The position numbers and the translations under genes were made by a program. The notes under the pieces are model-generated. The model had not been told where the DNA came from. It made no database searches and was given only the letters and a program-made list of their open reading frames with translations. Shown piece after piece: positions 42,993-51,856 of a DNA stretch of 64,000 nucleotides. Numbering within the stretch: position 1 is the first letter of the stretch; the number at the start of each line of letters is the position of its first letter. The stretch is from JBAYIE01 sp041665785 (GTDB lineage: Bacteria; Bacteroidota; Bacteroidia; UKL13-3). Location: positions 1-64,000 of the forward strand of contig JBAYIE010000018.1 in the NCBI GenBank assembly GCA_041665785.1, read 5' to 3'.

Positions 42993-43298
42993 AATTACAG
43001 GATAAAGTGCATACATCTTACATGCACGGGTGAATCCAAATAATATACCTCCATGGACGAATGCCCCCGCGTTAGGCGCAGAGCGGCCTGACTGAGCTCC
43101 ATCCCGGTACCCCGGGGTGAGCGAGTAGCGAGTGCCGACCCCCGGCACACAAAAACAAGATGCCTTTGGCAGTGTGCGTTATGAGGAACATTTGCATAAA
43201 GGCAATGTAGTTTTTGCAGACGGGGGAACGCCCAAAATAATCCGGGTACTAAATGAAATAGTAAGAAGTATATGATTGAAGTGTTTAATCCGATTAAC
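42993..43298. other. 306-bp gap with GC-rich segment and possible gene remnant
   Basis: The part 43060-43150 is much richer in G and C than its surroundings. From 43129 a frame stays open to the TGA at 43275; its translation (...DAFGSVRYEEHLHKGNV, ...PKIIRVLNEIV) looks like the C-terminal end of a protein. There is no start codon other than GTG 43132, and a stop lies just before. It may be the tail of a lost gene brought in with the GC-rich block. No family recognised. Confidence 0.35.
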
Positions 43299-44273
43299 TT
43301 AATCGTTTAAACCAACCATTGCCTTTTTCTCCGGATCCCAAACTTTCAAACGAAAGCAAGCCCAAATATCGGATGGATTTAAGGTTGTAATCACGGGATT
43401 TTGCAATTCGGGTAATGCAGCCATTGCTTCGGGTAAACGATAAAAAGGGATTCGTGAATTGAGGTGATGAATATGATGATACCCGATATTGGCCGTTACC
43501 CATTTCCAGAACGAATTCATTTCCATATAGCTCGATGAATGCAAGGCAGCAACTTCGTATTTCCAGTCTTCTTTGTCATCAAACTTTACGCCCGGAAAAT
43601 TATGCTGCGCATAAAATAAATAAGCTCCGATACCGCAAGCAGTCATGAATGGAATAATGATCACAAACAACCACATGATCCAACCGAATGTGATGATCAT
43701 CCAAACGGTAACTGCTACATGCAAAATTATAGCAAGCAAGGAATCCCAATGGCGTTTGGGAGCACTCAGGAAAGAGCGCAGACACATGCCCAATAAGAAC
43801 ATGGAGATGTATCCGAAAAAAATAGTGAGGGGATGACGGATGGCCAGATAGAGACGTTGTTCGGCTTTGGAAGATTGCCGGAATTTCTGCACCGTCATGA
43901 TAGGATATGAACCGATACTTGCACTGAACAATTTTGAATTGTGGTTGTGGTGATAATCGTGCGAACGTTTCCAGATACTGGTTGGTGCCAAAACATATAT
44001 GCCAAACAAACCAAATATAATACGAGCCGGAATTGATTGATGCAGGATGGCATGATGTTGATTATCGTGGTAAATCACAAAAAACCGGACAATCATAAAC
44101 CCGGTCAGCAAGCTGATGATCAATCGAAGTACAGGATTGTATTCGGAATGTGTGGTCAATGCAATCCCGAAAATCAATAAGATCAGGGTAGAGAGTGTAT
44201 AATACCAGCTTTTCCAGCGTATTTCACGGGCAAAAGGTTTGGTCAATAAGATGAGTTCTTTTCCGTAGTGCAT
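43299..44273 (-). CDS. Fatty acid desaturase family protein
   Basis: 324 residues, integral membrane di-iron enzyme. The three histidine boxes are HDNQHH (69-74), HDYHHNH (105-111) and HHIHH (266-270). About four TM helices lie at 23-40, 46-68, 145-165 and 180-215. It introduces double bonds in acyl chains of membrane lipids; regiospecificity unknown. It lies next to the acyltransferase gene on the same strand after 45 nt, so both may adjust envelope lipids. Confidence 0.9.
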   Translation of the reverse strand: MHYGKELILLTKPFAREIRWKSWYYTLSTLILLIFGIALTTHSEYNPVLRLIISLLTGFMIVRFFVIYHDNQHHAILHQSIPARIIFGLFGIYVLAPTSIWKRSHDYHHNHNSKLFSASIGSYPIMTVQKFRQSSKAEQRLYLAIRHPLTIFFGYISMFLLGMCLRSFLSAPKRHWDSLLAIILHVAVTVWMIITFGWIMWLFVIIIPFMTACGIGAYLFYAQHNFPGVKFDDKEDWKYEVAALHSSSYMEMNSFWKWVTANIGYHHIHHLNSRIPFYRLPEAMAALPELQNPVITTLNPSDIWACFRLKVWDPEKKAMVGLND

Positions 44274-44318
44274 TGCAATAAAACCAGTGACGGGCGCAAG
44301 GTAAGAATTCCCTTCAAA

Positions 44319-45197
44319 TCAAACGCGTTTATGTTTCCAGCGCCGGTGACTCCACAACCAGGTTTCCGGAATTTCCATTATGTCCTGCTCGAGTTTTCGT
44401 GTGTGCATCTCGGAAATTTCCCCTTCGCGTGTTAATTCAGGATGTTCGGTTAACAATTCGGTAGTAATAAAATAATATCCGCGCTTAACTCTTTTTACCG
44501 AAGCATAAATCACAGGGTATTTCATTTTTCGTGCAATCAGTTCAGTACCCCAATACACCGGAGTATCCTGATTCAGGAATTTTGTCCAGTAGGCGTTTTC
44601 TCCCGAAGCCGGCGTCTGATCAGCAATAAAAGCGGTAGCACTAACTTTATTTCTGTTTTTTACCATTTGCCTGAACGTATCATTCATATCTATTAAACCG
44701 GTTCCAAAACGTGAACGAATGCGTTGCATCAACTGGTCGAAATACGGATTGCTCAGGGGGTGGTATAAAACGAACAGATCGGCCTTGGCCTGCAGTCGAA
44801 AAGCATTGCCCGACCATTCCCAATTGCCGAAATGTCCCATCACGATCAATACACTTTGACCGGCATCGGTGAACTTATCAAATAAGGCAACCCCCTCCTC
44901 AGAAATAGAACAATACTTAAGCGCCTGCTTACGCGAAATGGTGAGCGTTTTGAAGGTTTCGAGGGTGGTATCGCAGAGGTAGCGGTAAAATTTGCGGGTA
45001 AGTTTCTTAATCTCTTCTTCACTTTTTTCGGGAAAGGCATGCGTTAAGTTTTGGATCACAATCTTTTTGCGGTAGCCGAAAACAAAATAAACCAGTACAT
45101 ACAACACATCGCTTAACCCGTAAAACAACGGATAAGGCAGAAGAGAGATCAAGTACAAAAGCGGTAAAGTGATGTAATAACCGATAGCCTGCAACAT
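44319..45197 (-). CDS. LpxL/HtrB-family lysophospholipid acyltransferase
   Basis: 292 residues. N-terminal membrane anchor (about 8-25), then the catalytic HX4(D/E) motif in MGHFGNWEW and the later ...ADQTPASGENAYWTKFL block. Members add secondary acyl chains to lipid A or related lipids at the inner membrane. ATG 45197 is chosen because the membrane anchor starts there and the exact -7 element TATATTTG is only 4 nt upstream; the longer frame has no family match. Confidence 0.9.
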   Translation of the reverse strand: MLQAIGYYITLPLLYLISLLPYPLFYGLSDVLYVLVYFVFGYRKKIVIQNLTHAFPEKSEEEIKKLTRKFYRYLCDTTLETFKTLTISRKQALKYCSISEEGVALFDKFTDAGQSVLIVMGHFGNWEWSGNAFRLQAKADLFVLYHPLSNPYFDQLMQRIRSRFGTGLIDMNDTFRQMVKNRNKVSATAFIADQTPASGENAYWTKFLNQDTPVYWGTELIARKMKYPVIYASVKRVKRGYYFITTELLTEHPELTREGEISEMHTRKLEQDIMEIPETWLWSHRRWKHKRV

Positions 45198-45201
45198 GGG
45201 G

Positions 45202-45209
45202 CAAATATA
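45202..45209 (-). promoter_or_regulatory. -7 element of the acyltransferase gene
   Basis: TATATTTG on the minus strand, then CCCC and the ATG at 45197. Supports the short start and a leaderless or near-leaderless mRNA. Confidence 0.6.
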
Positions 45210-45351
45210 ACCAAAGCACCGACTATAGACCACCTGCACAGGGATGGCTTTCAATTCTACCGGCGAACTCCTATTTTCGCACACTTTTGATTGCAACGGA
45301 AGCGCATACCAAAACCGGATGCAAACTCATATTTTCTAATTAATTAGCTTC

Positions 45352-48300
45352 ATGACCAAGTATAACGAAATAAAAAAGCTCGACTTTCCGGCCTTTGAGG
45401 AAGAAATCCTGAAGTTCTGGGAGGAGAAGCAGATTTTCCGCAAGAGCATGGAAAACCGCGAAGGATCTGAATCCTTTGTGTTCTATGAAGGACCACCCAG
45501 TGCCAACGGAATGCCTGGTATTCATCATGTGATGGCGCGCACGGTAAAGGATATTTTTTGCCGCTATCAAACCCTGAAAGGAAAACAGGTTAAACGCAAG
45601 GGCGGATGGGATACCCACGGTTTGCCGGTTGAACTGCAGGTAGAAAAAGCGTTGGGCATCACCAAAGAAGATATCGGAAAGAAAATTTCAGTAGCCGAGT
45701 ACAACGAAGCTTGCCGCAAAGATGTGATGAAGTATACCGATATCTGGGACAAGCTCACCAATCGCATGGGTTACTGGGTAGATCTGAGCGATCCTTATAT
45801 TACTTACGAAAATAAATACATCGAGTCGCTGTGGTGGCTGTTGAAACAATTGCACGAAAAAGGATTGTTGTATAAAGGCTATACCATTCAACCCTATTCG
45901 CCGGCAGCCGGAACCGGATTGAGTTCGCATGAACTGAACCAACCGGGAACGTATAAGGATGTGAAGGACAATACGGCAGTTGCCATGTTTCGTATTGCTG
46001 AAGGTCAGTCGCTGACTGCAAGCCTGATTGATCCTGAAACGTATTTTCTGGCATGGACCACTACACCATGGACACTCCCTTCAAATACTGCTTTGGCAGT
46101 TGGCGAAAAAATAACCTATGTGATTGTTCAAACTTACAATGCGTATTCGCACCAGTTATGCCAGGTGATTCTGGCAAAAGATTTATTGGGAAAATACTTT
46201 CCGGCAGATCAAATTGAATTACAAATAGCAGATTATAAACCAGGCGATAAAAAAATTCCTTATAAAATTCTGGATGAGATTAAGGGTTCGGCATTGGCAG
46301 GAATCCGTTACCATCAACTTCTTCCTTTTGCAAAAGTAGAAAACGGAGATGCGTTTAAAGTGATTACCGGAGATTTTGTAACCACCGAAGACGGAACCGG
46401 AATTGTGCATATTGCTCCGAGTTTTGGTGCCGACGATTTCAGGGTGGCCAAACAAAACGGCATTGGCAGTTTAACATTGGTCGACAAGCGCGGGAAATTT
46501 TTACCGGAAGTAGCTGACGGGCAATTTCTGTATGGAGAAGAATATGTGAAGGAAGCTTACCTCAGCGAAGAAGAGAAAGCAACAGAGCTTGATGTTCAAA
46601 AAGAAAAGCTTAAAGGCATTATTCACGATACCTCAAAATTACAATACCTGAGTGTAGATGAACGCATCATTCTGAAATTGCAGACCGAAAACAAACTCTT
46701 TAAAAAAGAAAAGTACGAACATACCTATCCGCATTGCTGGCGTACCGATAAACCCATTTTATATTATCCGCTCGAAAGCTGGTTTATAAAAACCACGGCA
46801 GCTAAAGACCGTTTGGTTGAACTGAACAAAACCATCAACTGGAAACCCGAACATACCGGTACAGGACGGTTTGGTAACTGGCTCGAAAATCTGGTCGACT
46901 GGAATCTTTCGCGCTCGCGTTACTGGGGAACTCCCCTACCGCTATGGAAAACTGCCGATGGTGCGGAAATAAAATGCATTGGTTCTCTGGAAGAACTGCA
47001 ACAGGAAATTGACCGAGCTATTGCTGCCGGCGTAATGAAGGCTAATGCTGCATACAAAAATGCCAAGGGCGAAATTGAATTGCACAAACCGTATGTAGAT
47101 GAGATCGTGTTATTGTCTTCTAAAGGTGAAGCCATGCAGCGCGAACCGGATTTGATTGATGTGTGGTTTGATTCGGGAGCTATGCCGTATGCACAGTGGC
47201 ATTGGCCATTTGAAAACGAAGAAATCTTCCGGAAAAATTTCCCGGCTGATTTTATTGCCGAAGGGGTGGATCAAACCCGGGGATGGTTCTTTACCCTGCA
47301 TGCTATTGCTGTTTTGCTGTTTGATTCGATTGCTTATAAAAATGTAATTGCCAACGGACTGGTGCTCGATAAGGCTGGCAACAAAATGAGCAAACGCCTG
47401 GGCAACGTGATTGATCCGTTTAAAGCCATCGACCAATATGGAGCTGATGCCAACCGTTGGTATATGCTTACCAATGCAGATCCCTGGGATAACCTGAAAT
47501 TTGATATGGATGGTGTGGCCGAAAGTCAACGGAAATTTTTTGGTACCTTATACAATACCTATTCCTTCTTTGCCATTTATGCCAATATCGATGGATTTGA
47601 GTTTGATGCCAACAACCTGACTCCGGTTGCTCAGCGGACCGAACTCGACCGTTGGATCATCAGTAAGTTGAACAGCCTGGTAAAACTAGTGCGTGAGCAT
47701 ATGGACGATTACGATGCCACTCCTGCTGTTCGTGCCATTGAAGAATTTACCGGCGATCATTTCTCGAACTGGTATATCCGCTTGAGTCGCCGACGTTTCT
47801 GGAAAGGTGAGATGAATGCCGATAAAAAAGCGGCTTACGAAACCTTGTATGAATGCCTGCATACCGTTGCTCAACTCAGCAGTCCGTTTGCACCCTTTTT
47901 CAGCGATTGGATATACCGCAATTTAAAAGGCAAGGCAGAATCCGTACATCTGACTGATCTGGCTTCGCCGAACGAAACCCTGATCGATGCAGAACTGGAA
48001 GAACAAATGGAGTTTGCTCAAAAAATTTCATCGCTGGTTCTATCACTACGTAAGAAAGAAAATATCAAAGTGCGCCAACCATTGCAGAAAATCCTGATTC
48101 CTATGTTAGATCCTCGCATCAAAGATGAAATTAAGCATGTGCAGGATTTGATCCTATCAGAGGTGAATGTGAAAGAAATGGAATTTGTTTCAGCAATCGA
48201 GAAAAGCATTAAACCCAATTTCAGAACCCTGGGCAAAAAAGTGGGAGCGAAAATGAAGCAAGTTGGGGATGCCATACTGAGTATGAGCCAGTCTGATATC

Positions 48301-48723
48301 GAAAAATTCGAAAAAAACGAGCATTTTATGCTTCCGGTTGATGGCGAATCCATCGAAATTTTACGCACAGATGTGGAGATACTGTCTAAAGATATTCCCG
48401 GATTTAAAGTGGCCACCGATGGAAAGATTACCGTGGCTTTAGATATAGAACTATCTGATAATCTGAAAGATGAGGGAATTGCCAGAGAATTGATCAGCAA
48501 GCTCCAAAACTTAAGGAAAGAGTCTGATTTAGAGGTTATTGACAAAATAAATGTGTGGATTGAAAGCCATTCCTATATAAAAAATTCCATAAGCCAATTC
48601 AAAACATATATTTGCACGGAAATTTTAGCCAACAGTTTGGAATGGGGGAACCCCGATGAACTGGAAAAAGAAATTTTAATTGATGATCAAGTAATCAAAG
48701 TTAAACTCACTAAAGCAGCATAA
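45352..48723 (+). CDS. ileS: Isoleucyl-tRNA synthetase
   Basis: 1123 residues, class I synthetase. The HIGH-type motif is in PPSANGMPGIHHVMART (about 48-64), and the KMSKS loop is NKMSKRLGN (about 678-686). The editing domain (CP1) lies between them with AWTTTPWTLPSNTALAVG. The C-terminal anticodon-binding domain follows. The long form with this C-terminus is the eukaryote-like/Bacteroidota type, often linked to mupirocin tolerance. It is followed 4 nt later by the DksA-fusion gene. Confidence 0.97.
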   Translation: MTKYNEIKKLDFPAFEEEILKFWEEKQIFRKSMENREGSESFVFYEGPPSANGMPGIHHVMARTVKDIFCRYQTLKGKQVKRKGGWDTHGLPVELQVEKALGITKEDIGKKISVAEYNEACRKDVMKYTDIWDKLTNRMGYWVDLSDPYITYENKYIESLWWLLKQLHEKGLLYKGYTIQPYSPAAGTGLSSHELNQPGTYKDVKDNTAVAMFRIAEGQSLTASLIDPETYFLAWTTTPWTLPSNTALAVGEKITYVIVQTYNAYSHQLCQVILAKDLLGKYFPADQIELQIADYKPGDKKIPYKILDEIKGSALAGIRYHQLLPFAKVENGDAFKVITGDFVTTEDGTGIVHIAPSFGADDFRVAKQNGIGSLTLVDKRGKFLPEVADGQFLYGEEYVKEAYLSEEEKATELDVQKEKLKGIIHDTSKLQYLSVDERIILKLQTENKLFKKEKYEHTYPHCWRTDKPILYYPLESWFIKTTAAKDRLVELNKTINWKPEHTGTGRFGNWLENLVDWNLSRSRYWGTPLPLWKTADGAEIKCIGSLEELQQEIDRAIAAGVMKANAAYKNAKGEIELHKPYVDEIVLLSSKGEAMQREPDLIDVWFDSGAMPYAQWHWPFENEEIFRKNFPADFIAEGVDQTRGWFFTLHAIAVLLFDSIAYKNVIANGLVLDKAGNKMSKRLGNVIDPFKAIDQYGADANRWYMLTNADPWDNLKFDMDGVAESQRKFFGTLYNTYSFFAIYANIDGFEFDANNLTPVAQRTELDRWIISKLNSLVKLVREHMDDYDATPAVRAIEEFTGDHFSNWYIRLSRRRFWKGEMNADKKAAYETLYECLHTVAQLSSPFAPFFSDWIYRNLKGKAESVHLTDLASPNETLIDAELEEQMEFAQKISSLVLSLRKKENIKVRQPLQKILIPMLDPRIKDEIKHVQDLILSEVNVKEMEFVSAIEKSIKPNFRTLGKKVGAKMKQVGDAILSMSQSDIEKFEKNEHFMLPVDGESIEILRTDVEILSKDIPGFKVATDGKITVALDIELSDNLKDEGIARELISKLQNLRKESDLEVIDKINVWIESHSYIKNSISQFKTYICTEILANSLEWGNPDELEKEILIDDQVIKVKLTKAA

Positions 48724-48727
48724 TCTC

Positions 48728-49762
48728 ATGGCTCAAAAAACGAAAAAGCCGGTTGCCAAAAAAGCAAGCAAACCTACTAAGAAATCGCCAACCAAACCGG
48801 CGAAAAAAGTAACCAAACCTGTTGCCAAAAAGGTAGTGAAGAAAGTTTCAAAACCGGTGGCTAAAAAAATTGTAAAAAAGACCGCGAAACCGGTTGCCAA
48901 AAAAGCTGTAAAGAAAATTGTGAAGAAAATAGTGAAGAAAGCCTCAAAACCTGTTGCCAAGAAAGCAACCAAGCCTGTAGCAAAAAAAGTAACTAAACCA
49001 GTTGCCAAGAAAACAAGCAAGCCTGTAGCCAAAAAGGCTTCAAAACCGGTAGTTAAAAAGGTCGTTAAACCGGTAAGTAAGAAGGTGGCTAAGCCTGTAG
49101 CTAAGAAAGTTGCCAAACCGGTAGCTAAGAAAGTAGTGAAGCCGGTAGCTAAAAAAATAGTAAAACCGGTAGCCAAGAAAGTGGTGAAACCTGCTCCGAA
49201 ACCGGTGGCAAAAAAAGCTGCGAAACCAACGAAAGTGGAAGTAAAAATTTCGCCTAAACCATTTTCTAAACCGGTTGAAAGCAAAAAATCGCAACCTGCT
49301 TACGTGCCTGCTGAACCGAAAAAACAACCTTCGTATTCTAAACCGGCTCCGGCCATATACCGCGATAATGTAGATGAGCAAATTGCCGGAAAAACCCGTT
49401 ACGGAGATATTGAATTGAACGAATTCCGCGAATTGATCCATCAGAAACTCGTAATAGCCCGTGAAGAGCTGGCCAACCTGATCGACCAAATGCAAAATCC
49501 GGGAATGAACGCCGGCGACGATTCCGATAATTCATACAAAACCCTCGAAGACGGATCTTCTACTGCCGAAAAAGAGTATATCAGTCAATTGGCTGCCCGT
49601 CAGCGTAAATTCATTGAAAACCTCGACAATGCACTGGTACGTATCGAAAACAAAACTTATGGCATCTGCCGTGTTACCGGAAAGCTGATCAGCAAAGAAA
49701 GATTGCGTGCCGTACCGCATACTACCCTGAGCATGGAAGCCAAAGTACAGCAGTACAAATAA
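48728..49762 (+). CDS. Histone H1-like repeat fused to a TraR/DksA-type domain
   Basis: 344 residues. Residues 1 to about 165 are repeats of the type KKPVAKK with Lys, Pro, Val and Ala, like histone H1 tails. A linker follows, and residues 213-344 form the Bacteroidota DksA/TraR-like domain: coiled coil ELIHQKLVIAREELANLID, then TYGICRVTGKLISKERLRAVPHTTL. Only one Cys (314) of the four-Cys zinc site remains, as in relatives of this phylum. It should bind RNA polymerase through the DksA-like part and nucleic acid through the basic tail. The order ileS - this gene - lspA is a Bacteroidota synteny. Confidence 0.9.
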   Translation: MAQKTKKPVAKKASKPTKKSPTKPAKKVTKPVAKKVVKKVSKPVAKKIVKKTAKPVAKKAVKKIVKKIVKKASKPVAKKATKPVAKKVTKPVAKKTSKPVAKKASKPVVKKVVKPVSKKVAKPVAKKVAKPVAKKVVKPVAKKIVKPVAKKVVKPAPKPVAKKAAKPTKVEVKISPKPFSKPVESKKSQPAYVPAEPKKQPSYSKPAPAIYRDNVDEQIAGKTRYGDIELNEFRELIHQKLVIAREELANLIDQMQNPGMNAGDDSDNSYKTLEDGSSTAEKEYISQLAARQRKFIENLDNALVRIENKTYGICRVTGKLISKERLRAVPHTTLSMEAKVQQYK

Positions 49763-49783
49763 ATTTATTTTCATCTTAACCGG

Positions 49784-49811
49784 AAAAGACGTTGCCAACG
49801 CAGCGTCTTTT
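49784..49811 (+). terminator. Terminator after the H1/DksA gene
   Basis: AAAAGACG/CGTCTTTT (49784-49791 with 49804-49811), 12-nt loop, T-rich 3' side, 21 nt after the stop. Confidence 0.65.
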
Positions 49812-49832
49812 CTGTTTTAAGCTACTTCAACT

Positions 49833-49840
49833 TACCTTTG
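49833..49840 (+). promoter_or_regulatory. -7 element of lspA
   Basis: TACCTTTG, exact TAnnTTTG, 6 nt before the ATG at 49847; supports that start over the upstream TTG. Confidence 0.6.
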
Positions 49841-49846
49841 TTGCCC

Positions 49847-50470
49847 ATGAAAAGTAAATCCCTCCTTCTTCCCATCCTGATTGCTGCGTTGGTCTTGTTG
49901 CTGGATCAATGGATCAAATACTATATCAAAAATCATTTCTACCTTGGCGAAGAGGTGTCTGTTTTGGGAGATTGGTTTCGCATTCATTTTACCGAAAATT
50001 ACGGCATGGCATTCGGACTTGAGTTTGGAGGCAAATCGGGAAAACTGGTATTAACATGGTTCCGCATTCTGGCAGTAATGGCCATGGCCTGGTATGTGTA
50101 TACCCTGATTCAGAAAAAAGCACATTCCGGTTATATTATTGCATGGACCCTTATTTGGTCGGGAGCTGTAGGCAATATCATCGACAGCGTATTTTATGGA
50201 ATGTGGTACGGCTACGATACCTGGATGCACGGTCGCGTGGTGGATATGTTTTATTTTCCCATCATTCAAACAACCATACCCGATTGGTTCCCGATCTGGA
50301 AGGGAGAAGATTTCGAATTTTTCCGTCCGGTCTTTAATCTGGCCGATACCGCCATCAGTGTTGGGTTTGCCATGATTCTCCTTTTTCAAAAACGTTTTTT
50401 AGCGCATACCCACAAAGAACATACACCAGAAGAGCCCACCGAAACGTTAACTGAACAACAATCGGTATGA
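49847..50470 (+). CDS. lspA: Lipoprotein signal peptidase (signal peptidase II)
   Basis: 207 residues. An inner-membrane aspartyl protease that cleaves the signal peptide of lipidated prolipoproteins. The catalytic Asp pair is in GNIIDSVFYG (Asp113) and FNLADTAIS (Asp167). ITFTENYGMAFG-like sequence (about 48-57) is also conserved. It is longer than the 160-residue E. coli enzyme because of a periplasmic insert at about 118-160, a usual Bacteroidota feature. It is coupled to the next gene by an ATGA overlap at 50467. Confidence 0.95.
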   Translation: MKSKSLLLPILIAALVLLLDQWIKYYIKNHFYLGEEVSVLGDWFRIHFTENYGMAFGLEFGGKSGKLVLTWFRILAVMAMAWYVYTLIQKKAHSGYIIAWTLIWSGAVGNIIDSVFYGMWYGYDTWMHGRVVDMFYFPIIQTTIPDWFPIWKGEDFEFFRPVFNLADTAISVGFAMILLFQKRFLAHTHKEHTPEEPTETLTEQQSV

Positions 50471-51141
50471 GAATTTTTTCAACCCTCCTATTCTTTCTCT
50501 TTACGTTGAACCTTTCAGCGCAAAGCATTTGGATCAAGGGAGGAATTGGATTGCCCTCCGGAAGCTATTCCAACTCCAATATTCAAAAAAGCGACAACCG
50601 CTTTGCACAATCCGGTTATTTTTATGCCTTACAAGTGGATTATCCCGTATTAAAAAAAACCAGTGTGATCATGCAGGCAGGTCAGGCATCTCAACGCTTT
50701 GATGCAAGTGCATTTGAAGCCGGTATGGCAGCCCAGACTACCCAGAATACTTTATCTATTCAAAAAATATCCGACTATCAATCGTCGTATGCCCTTGCCG
50801 GAATCCGGTTAGGAATAGGTGATAAGCGGATTCTATATGGCGTTCAGGCATCTTTTGGATTTATGCAATTGCGCACTCCGGCCTATATAATTCAGCATAC
50901 TTATCCCAGCAATACCGGCTACGAATGGGTGGAGGCGCATCAGGATATGACTGTTGCTTTTGCATGGGAGTTATTTGTGAATTATAAAATCAACTCTCAC
51001 TTATTCCTGCAAGTTCAACTGGAGCATTTTAATGCCACTTTTCAGGTACCTTCAACAACCTATATTTCAGGAAATGTACCTACTGTTGACCTGCAACTGG
51101 ATGTTTACCAGGCCGGTATTGGATTGGGTTACCGGTTTTGA
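50467..51141 (+). CDS. Exported hypothetical protein, probable outer-membrane barrel
   Basis: 224 residues. Signal peptide about 1-18 (ends NLSAQS). The rest alternates in beta-strand fashion (IWIKGGIGLPSGSY, YALAGIRLGIGD, LYGVQASFGFM) and ends in YQAGIGLGYRF with a terminal Phe, the usual barrel C-terminus. No family recognised. It overlaps lspA by 4 nt, and its stop is immediately adjacent to the stop of the convergent lolA. Confidence 0.65.
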   Translation: MRIFSTLLFFLFTLNLSAQSIWIKGGIGLPSGSYSNSNIQKSDNRFAQSGYFYALQVDYPVLKKTSVIMQAGQASQRFDASAFEAGMAAQTTQNTLSIQKISDYQSSYALAGIRLGIGDKRILYGVQASFGFMQLRTPAYIIQHTYPSNTGYEWVEAHQDMTVAFAWELFVNYKINSHLFLQVQLEHFNATFQVPSTTYISGNVPTVDLQLDVYQAGIGLGYRF

Positions 51142-51795
51142 TCAGTTCCGCAAATCTATTACTTCAATACCGGGATATTTCTTCGGATCAAAACTGAAAA
51201 ATTTATCTTCCAGTTTCACATTCGGATACTGATTGGTAATGGTATAGGTATGGGTCGTTCCGTTCTTATCGTAAACCACAGATTTCAGAATGGTCTGATT
51301 GGTTTTGTCGATGGTGAGTTTGATTTTAAAAAACGATTTCTTCTTGTCTTTGGGAGTTAGTTCTACCACCACCAATTCTTTTCCTGCATCTTTTTTCTCT
51401 TCAACAATCTTGTAAAGAAACCCTTTGTCGTACATGGTAAAAATATCTTCGAGGCGAATGGTGGCTTGTTTGGGATTATAGGTACTGATCTGCACTTCGT
51501 TTACTTCTTTACTGTACGTCCAGATATTGGCATTGTCGCAAATGATAATCTGACCGGCTATATCCAACTTAAACTTATTGTTTTTTATAAAGATCACACC
51601 GCGCTGTTTCTCTTGCCCGTTATCAGCTTTGCTTTCGATATGGTAGGTAAAATCCGCCTTGATGGATTTAAATTTCTTGTACCGGGCACTGATGGTATTT
51701 AAAAGTTTGTCGGCGGCTTTGTCTTTGGGAGCCGGTTGAGCCAGTAAGCTAAAAGGAATAGTGGCTAGTAGAAAGATATTAACGAGCTTTTTCAC
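51142..51795 (-). CDS. lolA: Outer-membrane lipoprotein carrier protein LolA-like
   Basis: 217 residues, GTG start, signal peptide about 1-19 (ends SLLAQ). The mature protein has LolA pattern: a helix ADKLLNTISARYKKFKSIKADFTY, then half-barrel strands GVIFIKNNKFKLDIAGQIIICDNANIWTYS split across the fold. It carries lipoproteins across the periplasm to the outer membrane. Functionally it matches lspA close by. CATATTTG, one mismatch from consensus, lies 4 nt upstream of the GTG. Confidence 0.88.
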   Translation of the reverse strand: MKKLVNIFLLATIPFSLLAQPAPKDKAADKLLNTISARYKKFKSIKADFTYHIESKADNGQEKQRGVIFIKNNKFKLDIAGQIIICDNANIWTYSKEVNEVQISTYNPKQATIRLEDIFTMYDKGFLYKIVEEKKDAGKELVVVELTPKDKKKSFFKIKLTIDKTNQTILKSVVYDKNGTTHTYTITNQYPNVKLEDKFFSFDPKKYPGIEVIDLRN

Positions 51796-51856
51796 GGTAC
51801 AAATATGCTAAATGTTCAAATAGGAATAGCACAATCCGTGCCATTTCACCAAATCT

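Noticed and set aside
48733..49495. Antisense ORFs opposite the Lys-rich repeat (FLATGF repeats)
   Set aside because: They are mirror products of the AAGAAACC-type codon repeats of the real gene.
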